DNA of 64,000 nucleotides from Alkalimonas amylolytica (GTDB taxonomy: Bacteria > Pseudomonadota > Gammaproteobacteria > Enterobacterales > Alteromonadaceae): assembly GCF_900107845.1 (NCBI RefSeq), contig NZ_FNRM01000003.1:248001-312000 (forward strand), in the 5' to 3' direction. Each line of letters begins with the position of its first letter. Position 1 is the first letter of the stretch. The position numbers were made by a program, and so were the translations under genes. The notes under the pieces were generated by a model. The model saw only the letters and a list, made by a program, of their open reading frames with translations. It was not told the DNA's origin and ran no database searches. Positions 9,592 to 17,059 of the stretch are shown here, one piece after another.

Positions 9592-11055
9592 TTATTTGGA
9601 TTTATTCACACCAAACCCTGGCAGGTTGGCTAATTGGGCTGTTACAAAATTGGCGGTATTTTGCATGGAACCAAGCAGGCTATCGAGCGCACCATAACGT
9701 TTGCGCAAGGTATCTTCAAAACTTGCCAGGTACCGTTCAGCCGCTTCACTTGCTTTGGTATTCTGAGAGAGTTGATCACGTAGGACCGATTCTTTGGTAG
9801 CAATAATGCCACCAGCTTGACTGAATTCAGTAATGTACTTGTCTAATTTATCCACCAAGCCATCGTCTGCACCAAAAAAACGGGCCATATCATCATAATT
9901 TTGGTCAAGCGTGCGCTCAAAGCGCTGACGGCCAGACTCACCACCAAATTCACGATTGCTACTGATGGATAGCTTTCCATCATTCGTGAAGCCTATGCCC
10001 ATTTGGAAGAGGGTTGATACATTACTGTCTGCAACATCCAGCTTTAAGCTGACTAAGTTTCTAAGCTGTGACATTAGGCTTCTGGGTAAAGGATCACCAG
10101 ACAAAGATCCGCCCTCAGCCTCTACTGTTTTGCCATCGCTCGACAATTTTCTGCCTTTCGTCAAATCAGCGACCAAGGTCACCACAGCATTGTAGCGCTC
10201 AATAAAGGTGTTGATTTTTTCTTCCGCCGCCTCTTTGTCGGTGGCAATTTCCAAACGAATAGGATTGCCCGGCTCAGTCAGCTCCTCGGCAAAAATAGTG
10301 GTATCCTGAATAACGTTTTTAAAGGTGTTGGTTTTGCTGGTTGCGGTAATACCATCGACTTCAATAATGGCATTGCGGGCATTACGACTGTATTCAAGAC
10401 CGGCCGGATCAGGGCCGGTCGCTACGGTCGATAATTTATCAAGCTCTGCATTGTTGTTACTAATAACCAGATCATTGCCATCCCCGGTAACCTTGGAAGT
10501 AAATACCATTTTGGTACCAAGGCCATCACCGGCATTGATCAAATTGACATCAACGCCAAAGTTGTTTTTATTCTGGTTAATACGTAAACGTAACTGATCG
10601 AGTGTCATGCCTGCAGTTACGTTGATGGTAAAGTTCTTGCCATCGGCACTGAAGGTTAACTGGCCTGCGGTGGTGGACACCACATCATTAGCAGAAGTAA
10701 AGTCACCATCGGCAGACTCGAGCCGACTGCCACCAGCCAGCTGATTAACATTCACTTCAAACCGACCTGGCGCTGCACTGAAATTGGTTTCAGCACGAAA
10801 ATAAGTTTTGTCTTCAGGCTGATTAATCAAAGCCTGGCGTTGATTCAGCTTTGTACCGCCAATGTCACGGCTAGCTTGACGTAGGCCGGATAAGGCCGAC
10901 TTAAGCCGACCAAATCCGGATAAAGAAGCATCCAGCTGTTTTCTGGTGTCCTCGATGCGGCCCATTTTTGTCTGACGCTCAACGTTGACAAAGGACATCA
11001 CCAAGTCATTAAGTGGTAAGCCAGAGGCTGACCCTAAAAAGTTTACACCAGACAT
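9592..11055 (-). CDS. fliD: Flagellar filament cap protein FliD (HAP2)
   Basis: A 487-residue secreted protein that forms the cap under which flagellin polymerises. The N-terminus (GSASGLPLNDLVMSFVNVER) and the C-terminal coiled region with IATKESVLRDQL and RKRYGALDSLLGSMQ match the conserved ends of FliD. The variable domains lie between. There is no cleavable signal, as expected for type III flagellar export. It sits between flaG (12 bp upstream) and fliS (11 bp downstream), the usual order. Confidence 0.95.
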   Translation of the reverse strand: MSGVNFLGSASGLPLNDLVMSFVNVERQTKMGRIEDTRKQLDASLSGFGRLKSALSGLRQASRDIGGTKLNQRQALINQPEDKTYFRAETNFSAAPGRFEVNVNQLAGGSRLESADGDFTSANDVVSTTAGQLTFSADGKNFTINVTAGMTLDQLRLRINQNKNNFGVDVNLINAGDGLGTKMVFTSKVTGDGNDLVISNNNAELDKLSTVATGPDPAGLEYSRNARNAIIEVDGITATSKTNTFKNVIQDTTIFAEELTEPGNPIRLEIATDKEAAEEKINTFIERYNAVVTLVADLTKGRKLSSDGKTVEAEGGSLSGDPLPRSLMSQLRNLVSLKLDVADSNVSTLFQMGIGFTNDGKLSISSNREFGGESGRQRFERTLDQNYDDMARFFGADDGLVDKLDKYITEFSQAGGIIATKESVLRDQLSQNTKASEAAERYLASFEDTLRKRYGALDSLLGSMQNTANFVTAQLANLPGFGVNKSK

Positions 11056-11067
11056 TGTTGAATACTC

Positions 11068-11463
11068 CTACACTCTTTTATCGATTAACAGGCCAATCGA
11101 TTGCCCCATCTCCTCCTGGAGTCGTTTAATATCCTGCGCAACTTTCAGAATTTCTTCTGTCGGTATTTGCCGTATTAACTCATCCGTTGCCAGATCCCTG
11201 ACTTTGATGATGGAGCGACCAGACAGATCATCAATGGTGAAGCTTAACCCACGTTGATCCAGTTCGACCGCCTGATTGATAACATCCACTGCATTTTGCA
11301 GCTGCTGCTTATCAACCGGCTCGGCAGCCGCAGCCTGCATGGGCTCTGACGCCGCCTTGCTGTTATTGGGCAAGGTAGCGGAAGAGCTGCTTAGTGCGGC
11401 TTCCGAACCTTGCGGTAACGGAGTGACCATAACAGCCGCACTTGTTGCATTCACACTACTCAT
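11068..11463 (-). CDS. flaG: FlaG family flagellar protein
   Basis: A 131-residue protein. The first 60 residues are a low-complexity Ala/Ser-rich region. The C-terminal part, with LDQRGLSFTIDDLSGRSIIK and ELIRQIPTEEILKVAQDI, is the FlaG domain. FlaG is known to affect filament length or shape in several polar-flagellated bacteria, and its exact mechanism is unclear. It is followed by fliD after 12 bp. The SD-like GGAG at 11471-11474 precedes the ATG, but it lies between the -10 element of the candidate promoter and its expected start site. Confidence 0.9.
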   Translation of the reverse strand: MSSVNATSAAVMVTPLPQGSEAALSSSSATLPNNSKAASEPMQAAAAEPVDKQQLQNAVDVINQAVELDQRGLSFTIDDLSGRSIIKVRDLATDELIRQIPTEEILKVAQDIKRLQEEMGQSIGLLIDKRV

Positions 11464-11474
11464 TGCTTAACTCC

Positions 11475-11501
11475 TTATCGACCCGAGCGGCGAAAACTTT
11501 A
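11475..11501 (-). promoter_or_regulatory. Sigma-28 promoter for flaG-fliD-fliS
   Basis: On the minus strand the -35 TAAAGTTT and the -10 GTCGATAA are separated so that TAAA and the -10 are 15 bp apart. This matches the enterobacterial FliA consensus (TAAA-N15-GCCGATAA) with one mismatch in the -10. It lies immediately upstream of flaG and overlaps the hairpin that follows the flagellin gene. Confidence 0.7.
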
Positions 11502-11517
11502 AAGCGAGTTTTCGCCG
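11488..11517 (-). terminator. Stem-loop between a flagellin gene and flaG
   Basis: Two 11-base arms, CGGCGAAAACT and AGTTTTCGCCG, pair perfectly around an 8-base loop just after the flagellin stop. No U tract follows, so it may act as an mRNA 3'-end stabiliser or a partial terminator. It overlaps the flaG -35 region. Confidence 0.55.
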
Positions 11518-11533
11518 ACCGTTTCAATTAAGT

Positions 11534-12370
11534 TTAGCCCAACAATGACAGAGCCGCCTGAGGCCGCTGATTTGCCTGCGCCAACACAGTAGTACTGGTT
11601 TGTTGCAAAATCTGTGCCCGGGTTAGCTCAGCGGTTTCTCTCGCAAAATCTGTGTCGCGGATCCGGCTACGAGCGCCAGAAACGTTCTCAGAAATGTTGG
11701 TCAAGTTACGAATCGTAGCCTGGAAACGGTTTTGCAAGGCACCCAAGTCGGCACGCACACCATCAATCCGTGTCAACGCGCTATCAATCGATGCCAGTGC
11801 AGCTGAAGCACCACCAACGGAAGAGATGCTCAGGGTTGACAAACCAAGGCCAGAGGTACCAAAACTCTTACCGTCGTTACCAACACCAGATAAGTTGATG
11901 CTGATGGTTTGACCTGCATTAGCGCCTACCAGGAACACAGCAGAGTAGGTACCATTTAGAATATTTTGCTTACCGAACTGGGTATTGGCCGCAATACGGC
12001 TCATTTCCAGCTTCAACTGCGTCACTTCTTTTTGCAGTGCTGCCCGGTCGGATGAGTTGTTGATACCGTTCTGAGCCTGAATCGCCAGCACCCGGATCCG
12101 CTGCAATGAGTTGGTAATTTCTTCCAGAGCACCTTCAGCGACCTGAGCTACAGAAATACCGTCATTGGCATTACGTACCGCTTGATCCAAGCCATTAATT
12201 TGGCTGGTTAAACGGTTAGATATTTGCAAACCGGCTGCATCGTCGGCTGCACTGTTGATCCGGAAGCCTGATGACAGACGCTTAAAAGCGACGTCCAGCG
12301 CATTACCAGAATTAAACAATTGACGCTGAGCATTCAGCGACGAGGTATTGGTATTGACAAATAAAGACAT
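11534..12370 (-). CDS. fliC: Flagellin (copy 1)
   Basis: A 278-residue flagellin with only the conserved D0/D1 ends. The N-terminus begins [17 protein letters not shown] and continues with [19 protein letters not shown]. The C-terminus has the [16 protein letters not shown] motif and ends [14 protein letters not shown]. The middle is short, so the outer D2/D3 domains are absent. AAGGAG lies 6 bases before the ATG. It has its own sigma-28 promoter and a hairpin after the stop. It is about 80 percent similar by eye to copies 3 and 4 and far less similar to copy 2. Serines and threonines in the central region are the likely targets of Maf (inference). Confidence 0.96.
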   Translation of the reverse strand: MSLFVNTNTSSLNAQRQLFNSGNALDVAFKRLSSGFRINSAADDAAGLQISNRLTSQINGLDQAVRNANDGISVAQVAEGALEEITNSLQRIRVLAIQAQNGINNSSDRAALQKEVTQLKLEMSRIAANTQFGKQNILNGTYSAVFLVGANAGQTISINLSGVGNDGKSFGTSGLGLSTLSISSVGGASAALASIDSALTRIDGVRADLGALQNRFQATIRNLTNISENVSGARSRIRDTDFARETAELTRAQILQQTSTTVLAQANQRPQAALSLLG

Positions 12371-12500
12371 GAGTCACTCCTTAGTATCCAGCACGGGTTC
12401 TGCAAAACCGTTATGCCTTCTACTTTGTTTTTGCACTACGGGTATCGGTGGTTACCGACGTACCGTCAACGGAGCCAAGCTGCAACTCGGCTTAACCAGT

Positions 12501-12527
12501 GTTTCGGCTTGGTTCATGAGAACTTTA
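12501..12527 (-). promoter_or_regulatory. Sigma-28 promoter for flagellin copy 1
   Basis: On the minus strand TAAAGTTC and GCCGAAAC lie with exactly 15 bp between TAAA and the -10. The -10 matches the GCCGATAA consensus in its first five bases. It leaves a leader of about 120 bases before the flagellin ATG. Confidence 0.65.
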
Positions 12528-12602
12528 GGGAAAATTTCGTTTTTTTTTATAAATTCGACGAGAAAAAATTAAACCACTGTTTTTGTTCAATAAATTTCAA
12601 AT

Positions 12603-12626
12603 AAAAAAGCCACCTAAACGGTGGCT
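12603..12626 (-). terminator. Rho-independent terminator after flagellin copy 2
   Basis: AGCCACC and GGTGGCT pair around a 5-base loop. On the minus strand the stem is followed by a run of Ts. It lies about 135 bp downstream of the divergent flagellin gene. Confidence 0.75.
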
Positions 12627-12760
12627 GATGAGCAGAGTAAGGCAATTTAAGAGTCACTCCGGAGTATATTTCCTGCCTTTTGGCCTTTGTTCTATCCGGC
12701 AAAACTGCAATTTAACCGGGGCTAAAAGTGGCCTCTCTTGTCTTGCTCGTTAAAATCGGT

Positions 12761-13591
12761 TTATCCTGAGTCAAGCACCAGCAAAGCAGCTTGAGGTCGT
12801 TGATTCGCCTGTGCCAGCACACTGATACTACTCTGCTGGATAATTTGAGTCCGAGTCAGTTCTGTGGTTTCTTTCGCATAATCGGTATCTTTGATACGAC
12901 CACGTGACGCAGAGACATTCTCACTGACATTACTCAGGTTTTTAATGGTCGATTGCAGAGCATTCTGGATGGCACCATAATCAGTCCGTGCACTATCGAT
13001 TTGTAACAAAGCATCATCTATGGAAGCCAAAATGCTTTCAGTATCATCCTCTCGCAAGTCCACTTCACCTAAGTCCAGGCCATCCGGACTCACCCGATAA
13101 TCCTGATCAAGAACGATTACCTTTTTTTGCCCGGCTTCAGCGCCTATCAAAAATGTCAGCTCCCCTGCCGTTCCATCCAACAAAGGGATCCCGGCAAACT
13201 CGGAGTTGGTTGCAATTGAATCGATACTCTGACGCATTTGATCAAACTCTTGCTGCAATGCATCCAAATCGACCTCAGTGTTCAAACCATTCTCAGCTTG
13301 AATAGCCAAAACCCTCATACGCTGAAGATTGGTTGCGATTTCATCCATCGCACTATCAGTCACCTGCACCAACGAAATAGCATCATTTGCATTGCGCACC
13401 GCTTGATTCAAAGCAAGAACCTGGTTGGTCAAGGTACCACTGATCACCAGGCCAGCCGCATCATCTGCTGCCCTGTTAATCCGATACCCCGAACTCAGTT
13501 TCTCAAAAGTTGAACTCAAACCTGCTGTCGCGTTGCTCAGCAAACGTTGAGATGCCAATGAAGACTGGTTGGTATTTACCATCAATGCCAT
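12761..13591 (-). CDS. Divergent flagellin paralogue (copy 2)
   Basis: A 276-residue flagellin-family protein. The start is set at the ATG at 13591, which has AAGGA eight bases upstream; a longer frame to 13627 lacks such support. The N-terminus MVNTNQSSLASQRLL, then [17 protein letters not shown], and the C-terminal ENVSASRGRIKDTDYA identify the family. It departs strongly from the other three copies. The N-terminal helix is LSNATAGLSSTFEK rather than [13 protein letters not shown], and the central region is acidic (DGLDLGEVDLREDDTES). The end is LLVLDSG. No sigma-28 or sigma-54 promoter is visible in the 217 bp upstream, which instead holds a long hairpin. It could be a minor or specialised filament subunit, or co-transcribed from copy 3. 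Confidence 0.9.
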   Translation of the reverse strand: MALMVNTNQSSLASQRLLSNATAGLSSTFEKLSSGYRINRAADDAAGLVISGTLTNQVLALNQAVRNANDAISLVQVTDSAMDEIATNLQRMRVLAIQAENGLNTEVDLDALQQEFDQMRQSIDSIATNSEFAGIPLLDGTAGELTFLIGAEAGQKKVIVLDQDYRVSPDGLDLGEVDLREDDTESILASIDDALLQIDSARTDYGAIQNALQSTIKNLSNVSENVSASRGRIKDTDYAKETTELTRTQIIQQSSISVLAQANQRPQAALLVLDSG

Positions 13592-13670
13592 ACTGACTTC
13601 CTTCTGACAAGCTACCAAACAGGCCACGGCATGGCGTCAAACAGACGCCGCCGCTTCTATGCCTGCAGGT

Positions 13671-13756
13671 CAATAGGTTGTATGCTCACATGGCGCTCTG
13701 CATGAATCAGATACACTCATCTGATCATGCAGAGACCAAGGTGAACAACCCTATTG
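13671..13756. repeat. Long imperfect inverted repeat (hairpin) between flagellin genes
   Basis: The outer arms at 13671-13681 and 13745-13756 and the inner arms at 13696-13712 and 13719-13734 are complementary with single-base bulges. The segment between them is partly complementary too. Together they form one stem of roughly 38 bp closed by a 6-base loop. A small separate hairpin, GGCGTC/GACGCC, lies at 13633-13649. There is no U tract. It could be a processing or attenuation element between copies 3 and 2, or a miniature repeat. Confidence 0.7.
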
Positions 13757-13808
13757 TCTGGCAAAATCCTCACCTACTCGTGAGAACTCCGCTGTCACTG
13801 AGGCTGAA

Positions 13809-14636
13809 TTACTGCAGCAAACTCAGGGCAGCCTGTGGCCGCTGGTTGGCCTGCGCCAACACAGTGGTACTGGTCTGTTGCAAGATCTGCGTACGTGTCA
13901 GCTCTGCAGTTTCCTTTGCAAAATCGGTGTCGCGGATCCGACTACGTGCACCAGATACGTTCTCCGAAATATTGCTTAGATTTCGGATCGTAGCCTGGAA
14001 GCGGTTCTGCAGCGCACCCAAATCAGCCCGGGTACCATCAATAATGGCAATGGCACTGTCGATGGAGGCCAATGCTGCTGAAGCACCTGCAACACTGGAG
14101 ACACTTAAACCAGCCAGCCCCAAACCTGAAGTACCAAAACCACCGCCGGCACGGGACAAATTGATGCTGATGTTTTGGCCTGCATTGGCACCGACCAGAA
14201 ATACTGCTGAGTAGGTACCTTGCAACAGATTTTGTTTACCAAACTGGGTGGTCTCGGCAATCCGGCTCATTTCCAACTTCAGTTGTGTCACCTCTTTTTG
14301 CAGCGCAGCGCGGTCAGCTGAGTTATTGATACCATTCTGTGCCTGGATAGCCAGCACCCGGATCCGCTGCAGCGAGTTGGTAATTTCATCCATCGCGCCC
14401 TCGGCGACCTGAGCCAGTGAAATACCATCGTTGGCATTACGAACTGCCTGGTCCAAACCATTGACCTGACTGGTCAAGCGGTTGGAGATTTGCAGGCCAG
14501 CCGCATCATCGGCAGCGCTGTTAATCCGGAAGCCGGATGACAAACGCTTAAAGGCAACATCCAGCGAGTTGCCCGAGTTAAACAATTGTCGCTGGGCATT
14601 CAGCGACGAGGTATTGGTATTGACGTATAATGACAT
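13809..14636 (-). CDS. fliC: Flagellin (copy 3)
   Basis: A 275-residue D0/D1-only flagellin, almost identical over its length to copy 4, which lies directly upstream. The conserved N-terminal [18 protein letters not shown] and [15 protein letters not shown] segments and the C-terminal [15 protein letters not shown]...[10 protein letters not shown] are present. It has its own sigma-28 promoter 56 bp upstream. Differences from copy 4 are scattered conservative changes, for example SLDVA against ALDVA near the N-terminus and [10 protein letters not shown] against [10 protein letters not shown]. This suggests a recent duplication or ongoing gene conversion. The products are exported by the flagellar type III system and chaperoned by FliS. 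Confidence 0.96.
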   Translation of the reverse strand: MSLYVNTNTSSLNAQRQLFNSGNSLDVAFKRLSSGFRINSAADDAAGLQISNRLTSQVNGLDQAVRNANDGISLAQVAEGAMDEITNSLQRIRVLAIQAQNGINNSADRAALQKEVTQLKLEMSRIAETTQFGKQNLLQGTYSAVFLVGANAGQNISINLSRAGGGFGTSGLGLAGLSVSSVAGASAALASIDSAIAIIDGTRADLGALQNRFQATIRNLSNISENVSGARSRIRDTDFAKETAELTRTQILQQTSTTVLAQANQRPQAALSLLQ

Positions 14637-14691
14637 GGTTGTTCTCCTGTCTGAATTTATCGCATGGAAAAATTAAATCCATACAGTCTAT

Positions 14692-14718
14692 ATATCGGAA
14701 AAATAAAGACAAACTTTA
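14692..14718 (-). promoter_or_regulatory. Sigma-28 promoter for flagellin copy 3
   Basis: On the minus strand TAAAGTTT is followed, with 15 bp between TAAA and the -10, by TCCGATAT. The -35 is a perfect consensus match and the -10 differs at two positions. It lies 56 bp upstream of the ATG. Confidence 0.8.
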
Positions 14719-14767
14719 GAAAACATCTAAAAATAAACACTTTATAGCGAGAATAAATCATAAATGA

Positions 14768-14791
14768 AAAAAGCCGCAATTGCGGCTTTTT
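14768..14791 (-). terminator. Rho-independent terminator after flagellin copy 4
   Basis: AAAAAGCCGC and GCGGCTTTTT pair around an AATT loop. The structure is symmetrical and would work on either strand. On the minus strand it ends the copy 4 transcript, 23 bp after its stop. Confidence 0.9.
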
Positions 14792-14813
14792 GGTTTGAAG
14801 CAGGAGTATCCTT

Positions 14814-15641
14814 TTACTGCAGCAGACTTAAAGCTGCCTGTGGTCGCTGATTTGCCTGAGCCAATACTGTAGTGCTGGTCTGCTGCAGAATCTGAGTACG
14901 TGTTAGCTCAGCAGTTTCTTTTGCAAAGTCCGTATCACGGATCCGACTGCGGGCACCAGCTACGTTCTCTGAGATATTCGTCAGGTTACGAATCGTCGCC
15001 TGGAAACGGTTCTGGATGGCACCAAGGTCAGCACGAGTACCATCAATAACTGCAATGGCACTATCCAAGGCAGCCAATGCTGCAGAAGCACCGGCAACTG
15101 AAGAAACGCTCAATCCTGCCAAACCAAGACCTGAGGTACCAAAGCCGCCACCGGCTCGTGATAAGTTAATGTTGATATTCTGTCCGGCGTTGGCTCCAAC
15201 CAAAAAGACTGCAGAATAAGTACCTTGCAACAGATTTTGTTTACCAAACTGGGTGGTCTCAGCGATACGGCTGATTTCCAGTTTTAACTGGGTCACTTCT
15301 TTTTGTAAGGCCGCGCGGTCAGCAGAATTATTGATACCATTTTGGGCCTGAATAGCCAGCACCCGGATCCGTTGCAACGAGTTGGTAATTTCATCCATCG
15401 CACCTTCCGCCACCTGAGCCAGAGAAATACCGTCGTTAGCATTTCGGGCGGCCTGATCCAAGCCATTCACCTGGCTGGTTAGACGGTTAGATATTTGCAG
15501 GCCTGCCGCATCATCAGCTGCACTGTTGATGCGAAAACCTGAAGAAAGACGCTTGAAAGCCACATCCAGTGCATTACCAGAGTTAAATAGCTGACGTTGC
15601 GCGTTCAGTGATGAGGTATTGGTATTGACGTAAAGTGACAT
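14814..15641 (-). CDS. fliC: Flagellin (copy 4)
   Basis: A 275-residue flagellin of the D0/D1-only type, nearly identical to copy 3. It is the most upstream of the four and has the best set of signals: a sigma-28 promoter 72 bp before the ATG, AGGAG just upstream, and a strong terminator after the stop. It is a likely main filament subunit, though relative expression cannot be read from sequence. Its central region (residues about 140-190) is Gly/Ala/Ser-rich and offers Ser/Thr sites for glycosylation. Confidence 0.96.
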   Translation of the reverse strand: MSLYVNTNTSSLNAQRQLFNSGNALDVAFKRLSSGFRINSAADDAAGLQISNRLTSQVNGLDQAARNANDGISLAQVAEGAMDEITNSLQRIRVLAIQAQNGINNSADRAALQKEVTQLKLEISRIAETTQFGKQNLLQGTYSAVFLVGANAGQNININLSRAGGGFGTSGLGLAGLSVSSVAGASAALAALDSAIAVIDGTRADLGAIQNRFQATIRNLTNISENVAGARSRIRDTDFAKETAELTRTQILQQTSTTVLAQANQRPQAALSLLQ

Positions 15642-15712
15642 AATAAATCTCCTGCCTGCTTCGCTGTATCGTTGTGTTGTGAGGCTGTCACAACATCATC
15701 TCAGATACTTAT

Positions 15713-15739
15713 TTATCGGAAGCTAAGGCAGGAAGTTTA
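15713..15739 (-). promoter_or_regulatory. Sigma-28 promoter for flagellin copy 4
   Basis: On the minus strand TAAACTTC is followed, with 15 bp between TAAA and the -10, by TCCGATAA, seven of eight positions of the FliA -10 consensus. It lies 72 bp upstream of the ATG and is followed by AT-rich DNA upstream. Confidence 0.82.
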
Positions 15740-15821
15740 GAGGAATTTCGATTTTTTTTTGATTTCATCTAAAAAAAATTAGCTAGCCTACATTTACGCA
15801 TGTTTATCTCAAAAAAAATAT

Positions 15822-17054
15822 TTAGCGAAGAAAGTCGAATAGTGACACACCAGATACCTTGGTAAAGGTTGCCGAGATCGCCTGCAAAGCAATTTCTTGC
15901 TTGGTGATTTCCGTTAATGCAGCAGCATAATCCACTTCAGATAAATCAGCCCGATACGACTTGTTGTTGATTTTTAAATCTTCATTGGTTTCAAACACAC
16001 TATCAATCACATTGATACGACCACCAACATTGGCCATGAAGTTATCTACTTTATCGGCAGAGTTGGAAATTTGGGATATAGCATCCAAGATACCTTCATT
16101 GAGCTGAAAAGCCGATAAATCAGGATTCTCAAGCCGAGCAATGAATTCTTCCAATGTGTCCAGAATGTTCTTTTTCTCTGGTGGCTGTAAACTAAAATCC
16201 ACCTGTCCCGGCACAGCAGGGCCGTCAACCGTGATGCGGGTACCACGAAAGTTAATGGACTCCCCGGCCGTATAGGTTCCGGTCACCGGTGGTACCAGAG
16301 CAGTACCATTTTGTTGAATTTCGTATTGATCCGGTGCGGTAAACACTACATTGAAGGTATTGTTCGCCGGAGTCAGGTTGTCGTAGTTAGAGCGATAAAA
16401 CCGATCGAACTGATCCTGATTGGTCACCGTAATCGATGCCGAAGTTGCGCCACCAGCCACGATAGATGCTGCACTGGTTTTAAATCTTGCTGGCACATCA
16501 TCAAACACAAATTTGCCGCTATCGTTACCAGGTAAAGCAATGGTCGGAGAAATCTGCAATGATTTCTGGCCATCATCCCCTTCAAATTCATAGCGTCCGG
16601 ATACCGGATTAAAAACATAAGGTACATTCTTATCCTGGAAGCCGGCAAAGATATAACCTCCTTCTGCATTCTTAGTGTTCATTAAGTCTTGCAGCTCAAT
16701 CTGAATATTACGAAGCTCTGCAGCTACAGCTCTTAAATCTTCCTCCGCATAGGCCCCATTACCAGACGCGATCGCCAATACCCGGGCTCGATCCATGGAG
16801 GTGCGCATGTTGGATAAAACGGTTTCCTGCAGTGCAAGATTGTTCTTAAGTAAAATGGAGTTGTTTTGATATTGCTCGGTCTGCGCCAGGCTTTGATCCA
16901 GCCCCAGTACCTTGGCAGAGGAAGCCGGATCATCGGCCGGAGTCAATATCCGAGTCTGCTTGGTCAGTTGTTCCTGTGCCCGGGACATCTTGGCGTTGGT
17001 GTTCAGTACACCATTCAGGCCCAGATTGAATTTCATATTGAACGACATGCGCAT
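15822..17054 (-). CDS. flgL: Flagellar hook-filament junction protein FlgL (HAP3)
   Basis: A 410-residue secreted protein that joins the hook-associated FlgK ring to the flagellin filament. The N-terminus has the flagellin-like QEQLTKQTRILTPADDPASSAKVL segment and the C-terminus has SYRADLSEVDYAAALTEITKQEIALQA, both typical of FlgL. GAGG lies 9 bases before the ATG at 17054. It follows flgK by 5 bp and is the last gene of the flgFGHIJKL run. Confidence 0.94.
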   Translation of the reverse strand: MRMSFNMKFNLGLNGVLNTNAKMSRAQEQLTKQTRILTPADDPASSAKVLGLDQSLAQTEQYQNNSILLKNNLALQETVLSNMRTSMDRARVLAIASGNGAYAEEDLRAVAAELRNIQIELQDLMNTKNAEGGYIFAGFQDKNVPYVFNPVSGRYEFEGDDGQKSLQISPTIALPGNDSGKFVFDDVPARFKTSAASIVAGGATSASITVTNQDQFDRFYRSNYDNLTPANNTFNVVFTAPDQYEIQQNGTALVPPVTGTYTAGESINFRGTRITVDGPAVPGQVDFSLQPPEKKNILDTLEEFIARLENPDLSAFQLNEGILDAISQISNSADKVDNFMANVGGRINVIDSVFETNEDLKINNKSYRADLSEVDYAAALTEITKQEIALQAISATFTKVSGVSLFDFLR

Positions 17055-17059
17055 AGGAA

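Larger units (their letters stand above)
12371..12760. other. Intergenic region between flagellin copies 1 and 2
   Basis: About 390 bp without a supported gene. It contains the sigma-28 promoter of copy 1 (12501-12527), an AT-rich stretch and the terminator of copy 2 (12603-12626). The part from 12627 to 12760 shows nothing I can assign. Confidence 0.7.

Noticed and set aside
12661-12735. GCCGGATAG-like sigma-28 -10 element between flagellin copies 1 and 2
   Set aside because: The only TAAA upstream is 10 bp away instead of 15, and the gene downstream already has a better promoter.
13591-13627. Upstream extension of the divergent flagellin to 13627
   Set aside because: It would add 12 residues before the conserved N-terminus and bypass the good AAGGA/ATG pair at 13591.
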